DNA of 64,000 nucleotides, taken from NCBI GenBank assembly GCA_964477445.1, contig CAYZED010000002.1, positions 62,001-126,000 of the forward strand, written 5' to 3'. Shown piece after piece: positions 62,401 to 64,000 of this stretch (position 1 is its first letter; each line of letters opens with the position of its first letter). Under the pieces are notes generated by a model. That model was not told the DNA's origin. It worked only from the letters and a program-made list of their open reading frames with translations, and made no database searches. The translations under genes were made by a program, and so were the position numbers. The DNA comes from CAYZED01 sp964477445 (GTDB taxonomy: Bacteria > Bacillota > Clostridia > Lutisporales > Lutisporaceae).

Positions 62401-64000
62401 TTTGATTGATGATGGCTTTTTCCAAAGGTTCAAATCCACTAATCGTTGAAATCCTTTTGTTCAATTCATTCAGAAGATGATTGACTGTCGATATATCAGC
62501 CTTAAATATTGCTTCTTCAAGAACTGTATTACCTGAAAGAATTCCCTTCAAGTCATTGATAAGATCCACTTGGGCTGCAAAGTCCGCACTGCTTATTATT
62601 TGATCACTGGATGGATATGCCTTCCTTAGAAGGATTTCTTCTTCGCCACTTAGTCTGTCATTTGAAGAATATAAAAAGACTAATTCTTCGTGCGTTAGTG
62701 GAAAGCCGACCTCATCATCATTACTTTTCCCACCGATGTAATCAAACACGTCATTACCGCAATTTAAAAACTTAGCAGCTTCAATTGGCGCTATTGTATG
62801 ATTGTCAAAAATCAAGTCCTTATATTCCATGGATCTTGCTCTTACAAGCTCTTCAATCAATCGCTTCGACTGATTAATCATTTCTTTTCTTTCTTCTTCA
62901 AGACGTTCAATTTTTCGCAATGAACTATGCAAATCCATCGATGAGCTTTTGGAAGCAATTTCATTGATTGCTTCGTCCATCTCTTTCTTTTGTGAAGTAG
63001 AGCTCAATATGCTAATGCATAGGTTCTGAAGATTTAGTTCCGGATCTTGTGGATCTCGATAAACCTTCTCTTTGAGCACAGTCAAAGCTTTTTCTGTATG
63101 GCTCGTAACTAGAACGCTATTACCCTGACTTAACAAATGTCCAATTAGATTCGCAATGGTATGTGTCTTCCCTGTACCAGGAGGCCCCTGTACCAACACA
63201 GCTCCATATCGTTCCAAATACTTAATAATACGAAGCTGCTCATTGTTTGCAGGCAAAGTTAATAAAACTTCTTCATCGATGCCACTGTGATTCCAGCTTT
63301 TTTCAACAATCTCTTCTTGCGGTCTTTCTGCGTATATACCTGACATGATTTCGAAAAATTCGGGAAGCTTAATCTCCAAATTCGTTTGCACATCTTCAAT
63401 CACGCCCTCTATAAAGCTCGAAAAGCCTAGAGTCCGTTTTCTTAGGAAAAGCATTGGTGCTGAGTATATTGTTGCCATTTCATTGATTGGTTTGCGCTGT
63501 TCAACGAAAGTGCCTTTGATGTCCACAACATTGATGATGCGTTTAAACAGTGCAGATGTATTCTCAAATAAAGAGATATCATAGTCTCCATCATCGATTT
63601 CCATAATAATGTCTGACAACATTTTCTGGTTGATGGAAGGAATGACTCTAAGCATGGGCGTATATATCTCTGATTTTTTCTCTTCACAATATACTTTAAA
63701 AGATGGTACATGGGCATCAAAATGTAAGAACACCTTTTGAAGAAGCACCGGATGGTCTATGACCCTTTCCGATGTATACCATCTTATATTTCCATCGCCT
63801 AGAATTAACTCAACGCTCTCAGATTCCAGCTTCATTTCAGAATACAATTGATACAGCTTGTTATATAAATCAAGCCCTTTCGCCTTAGGAACCTCAATAT
63901 CTCGCCAGCTGTTTCGTGCTGAAAGCCAAAGTTCATATGTATTCACACGCGCTTGATCATCTGTAAAAAGTTCATCGTTGTAGACCAAATCACCATCATC
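59474..64000 (-). CDS. Large SF1 helicase with C-terminal nuclease-like domain, N-terminus beyond window
   Basis: At least 1,508 residues are in view and the frame runs off the right edge, so the true start is outside. Walker A LVQGPPGTGKTHTIANLIG lies at 63164-63187. A long helical insertion (about residues 290-900) precedes motif II VIIIDEASQA near 950, IVGDDEQVSP, HFRCLPEIIGFS, and the motif VI stretch VAVSRARNQLWVV near 1190, all as in Upf1/DNA2-type SF1 helicases. From about 1232 to 1340 a Vsr/MTES_1575-like PD-(D/E)XK domain follows (FEMEVMKLLL, FRIDMVI, ALECDGERFH, LGWRFIRIRGSEYYR). The last ~160 residues are acidic and disordered and end in two FDFR motifs. It heads the operon and its stop lies 33 bases before the dynamin C start. 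Confidence 0.88.
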   Translation of the reverse strand, partial: DDGDLVYNDELFTDDQARVNTYELWLSARNSWRDIEVPKAKGLDLYNKLYQLYSEMKLESESVELILGDGNIRWYTSERVIDHPVLLQKVFLHFDAHVPSFKVYCEEKKSEIYTPMLRVIPSINQKMLSDIIMEIDDGDYDISLFENTSALFKRIINVVDIKGTFVEQRKPINEMATIYSAPMLFLRKRTLGFSSFIEGVIEDVQTNLEIKLPEFFEIMSGIYAERPQEEIVEKSWNHSGIDEEVLLTLPANNEQLRIIKYLERYGAVLVQGPPGTGKTHTIANLIGHLLSQGNSVLVTSHTEKALTVLKEKVYRDPQDPELNLQNLCISILSSTSQKKEMDEAINEIASKSSSMDLHSSLRKIERLEEERKEMINQSKRLIEELVRARSMEYKDLIFDNHTIAPIEAAKFLNCGNDVFDYIGGKSNDDEVGFPLTHEELVFLYSSNDRLSGEEEILLRKAYPSSDQIISSADFAAQVDLINDLKGILSGNTVLEEAIFKADISTVNHLLNELNKRISTISGFEPLEKAIINQTIFDPTYPRLWDDVLEKTGIIQTKYESYRKLKLNNDFSIEESTISKSALETLENIMDSGKEKPIGLLAKGEWKRTRDAIKINGKLIESKDEFIKAYELISYEIEKQDLIKLIGKLLSDITYIDKPVFDDFENKIRMYKDQIVSALSWYRNDCEALLKSVEECIQWVREKRLPRISSIDNLDAAFSYLVSARALLQAKIDDEDLKDLNMKIQDYKALLSGYVDSNSYIEALYTAVHELDENAYSGHLKALNSLIEKNEIAEKRMHLLSRIRVIAPTLAKQIELREGIHSQNAMPEHLDGAWKHFQLRNQIERLDGLDPAKIQADIEQINVMLLKNARTLAFEKAWYEKIKNQTDKQNQALQGWRNTVKQIGKGTGKNAPMLKAKARELLPLCQMAIPIWIMPLNRVVEAFDPRNNKFDVIIIDEASQANILSLAALYLAKKVIIVGDDEQVSPDSFGVKSDEVNALVAQHLERIPNNHLFNGLTSLYDMAKSSGFKPLMLTEHFRCLPEIIGFSNDLSYNGRIKPLRDSSSTSIYPPVVEYRVAGASRNNKKVNEVEADHILSLIQAFLEMDEYKGQTIGVISMLGNEQSAAIEKKLQAVIDPIVYEERRIQCGTPPQFQGDERDIIILSLVDSPNENGGPLRLLSEDGNNDKYRKRYNVAVSRARNQLWVVHSLNPDIDLKSDDLRLKLIKYAINPNRDQDNLLSMSESPFEMEVMKLLLAERYKVIPQFKVGAFRIDMVIQYGDKKVALECDGERFHTSDNLNNDLARQAILERLGWRFIRIRGSEYYRYPEQTMKNVMNSLMKHGIHPSFEDVESDKKVNDELLNVVKIKASAYRNEVVEQLDYNEILKVVVSMPTKDSMDQLTRMLDVHKDTLEYSEDEAVDVPICADNTEVEEKEEIAEIAAEPLMVADQKVVKNEVEQKIEKSEFAHTFDFRGKQKAVIPIKEKPKAVEVKATEVTGLGKPKFDFRNGKS

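Noticed and set aside
1..64000. CRISPR array, tRNA or rRNA genes, IS elements
   Set aside because: Reading both strands by eye found no regularly spaced repeats, cloverleaf-like genes, rRNA sequence or transposase. Short undetected tRNAs cannot be fully excluded without a search tool.
52073..64000. Operon as a type I restriction or BREX/Zorya-type system
   Set aside because: No methyltransferase, specificity subunit, PglZ or MotAB-like gene is present; the GTPases are dynamins by their G3 and membrane elements.

Overview
The window is about 64 kb of AT-rich DNA from a low-GC, anaerobic Firmicute, most probably a member of Clostridia. The support is pyruvate formate-lyase with its activase, a rubredoxin-reductase-like flavoprotein, a glmS ribozyme, a ZTP (pfl) riboswitch, a CymR-like Rrf2 regulator, strong GGAGG ribosome sites and dense overlapping operons. 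No rRNA, tRNA, transposase, integrase or CRISPR array was seen. Genus cannot be fixed from the sequence alone.

Layout. (1) 1-9027 is a peptide / N-acyl-amino-acid catabolic cluster: a minus-strand operon of D-aminoacylase, M20 amidohydrolase and a metal-ligand-less M19 homologue (cut by the window edge), a divergent XRE-TPR regulator with an overlapping intact M19 dipeptidase, then an AraC regulator divergent from an ornithine-cyclodeaminase-family gene. (2) 9053-12411 is pflBA behind a ZTP riboswitch; pflA has a G8 tract at its start and an in-frame 30-bp tandem duplication. (3) 12417-20327 holds an ATP-grasp protein, an NROR-like flavoprotein, LarE, a CymR-like repressor, MetY and topoisomerase III; cymR and metY share an operator-like sequence just downstream of their promoters. 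(4) 20362-30189 holds membrane and signalling genes: GT39-like, DUF4129, DUF58, a split-barrel flavoprotein, a nucleotidyltransferase-MTHFR fusion, VanZ-SH3, GGDEF/HD-GYP and YitT.

(5) 30250-37629 is the amino-sugar region: glmS with its ribozyme, glmM and a DUF2007 gene. A 974-residue hybrid histidine kinase lies between glmS and a second 135-bp copy of the glmS 3' end. The glmS-type terminator follows that second copy, so the kinase looks like an inserted cassette. (6) 37849-49573 is mostly housekeeping: cardiolipin synthase, ArgS, a histidine kinase / diguanylate-cyclase pair, a shortened Ndk, a GH13 sucrose-phosphorylase-like enzyme with a P-loop kinase, GNAT, GrpB and a nucleoside phosphorylase with a structured leader. 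(7) 49977-52072 is a DUF4143 ATPase, a small gene broken by one nonsense codon, and a 10-N assembly gap.

(8) 52073 to the right edge is the most unusual part. It is one compact minus-strand operon encoding a ~1500-residue SF1 helicase with a C-terminal PD-(D/E)XK-like nuclease domain, three different dynamin-like GTPases, a coiled-coil protein and two small helical proteins. All are overlapping or nearly so. I read it as a candidate membrane-plus-nucleic-acid immune system that I cannot match to a named one.
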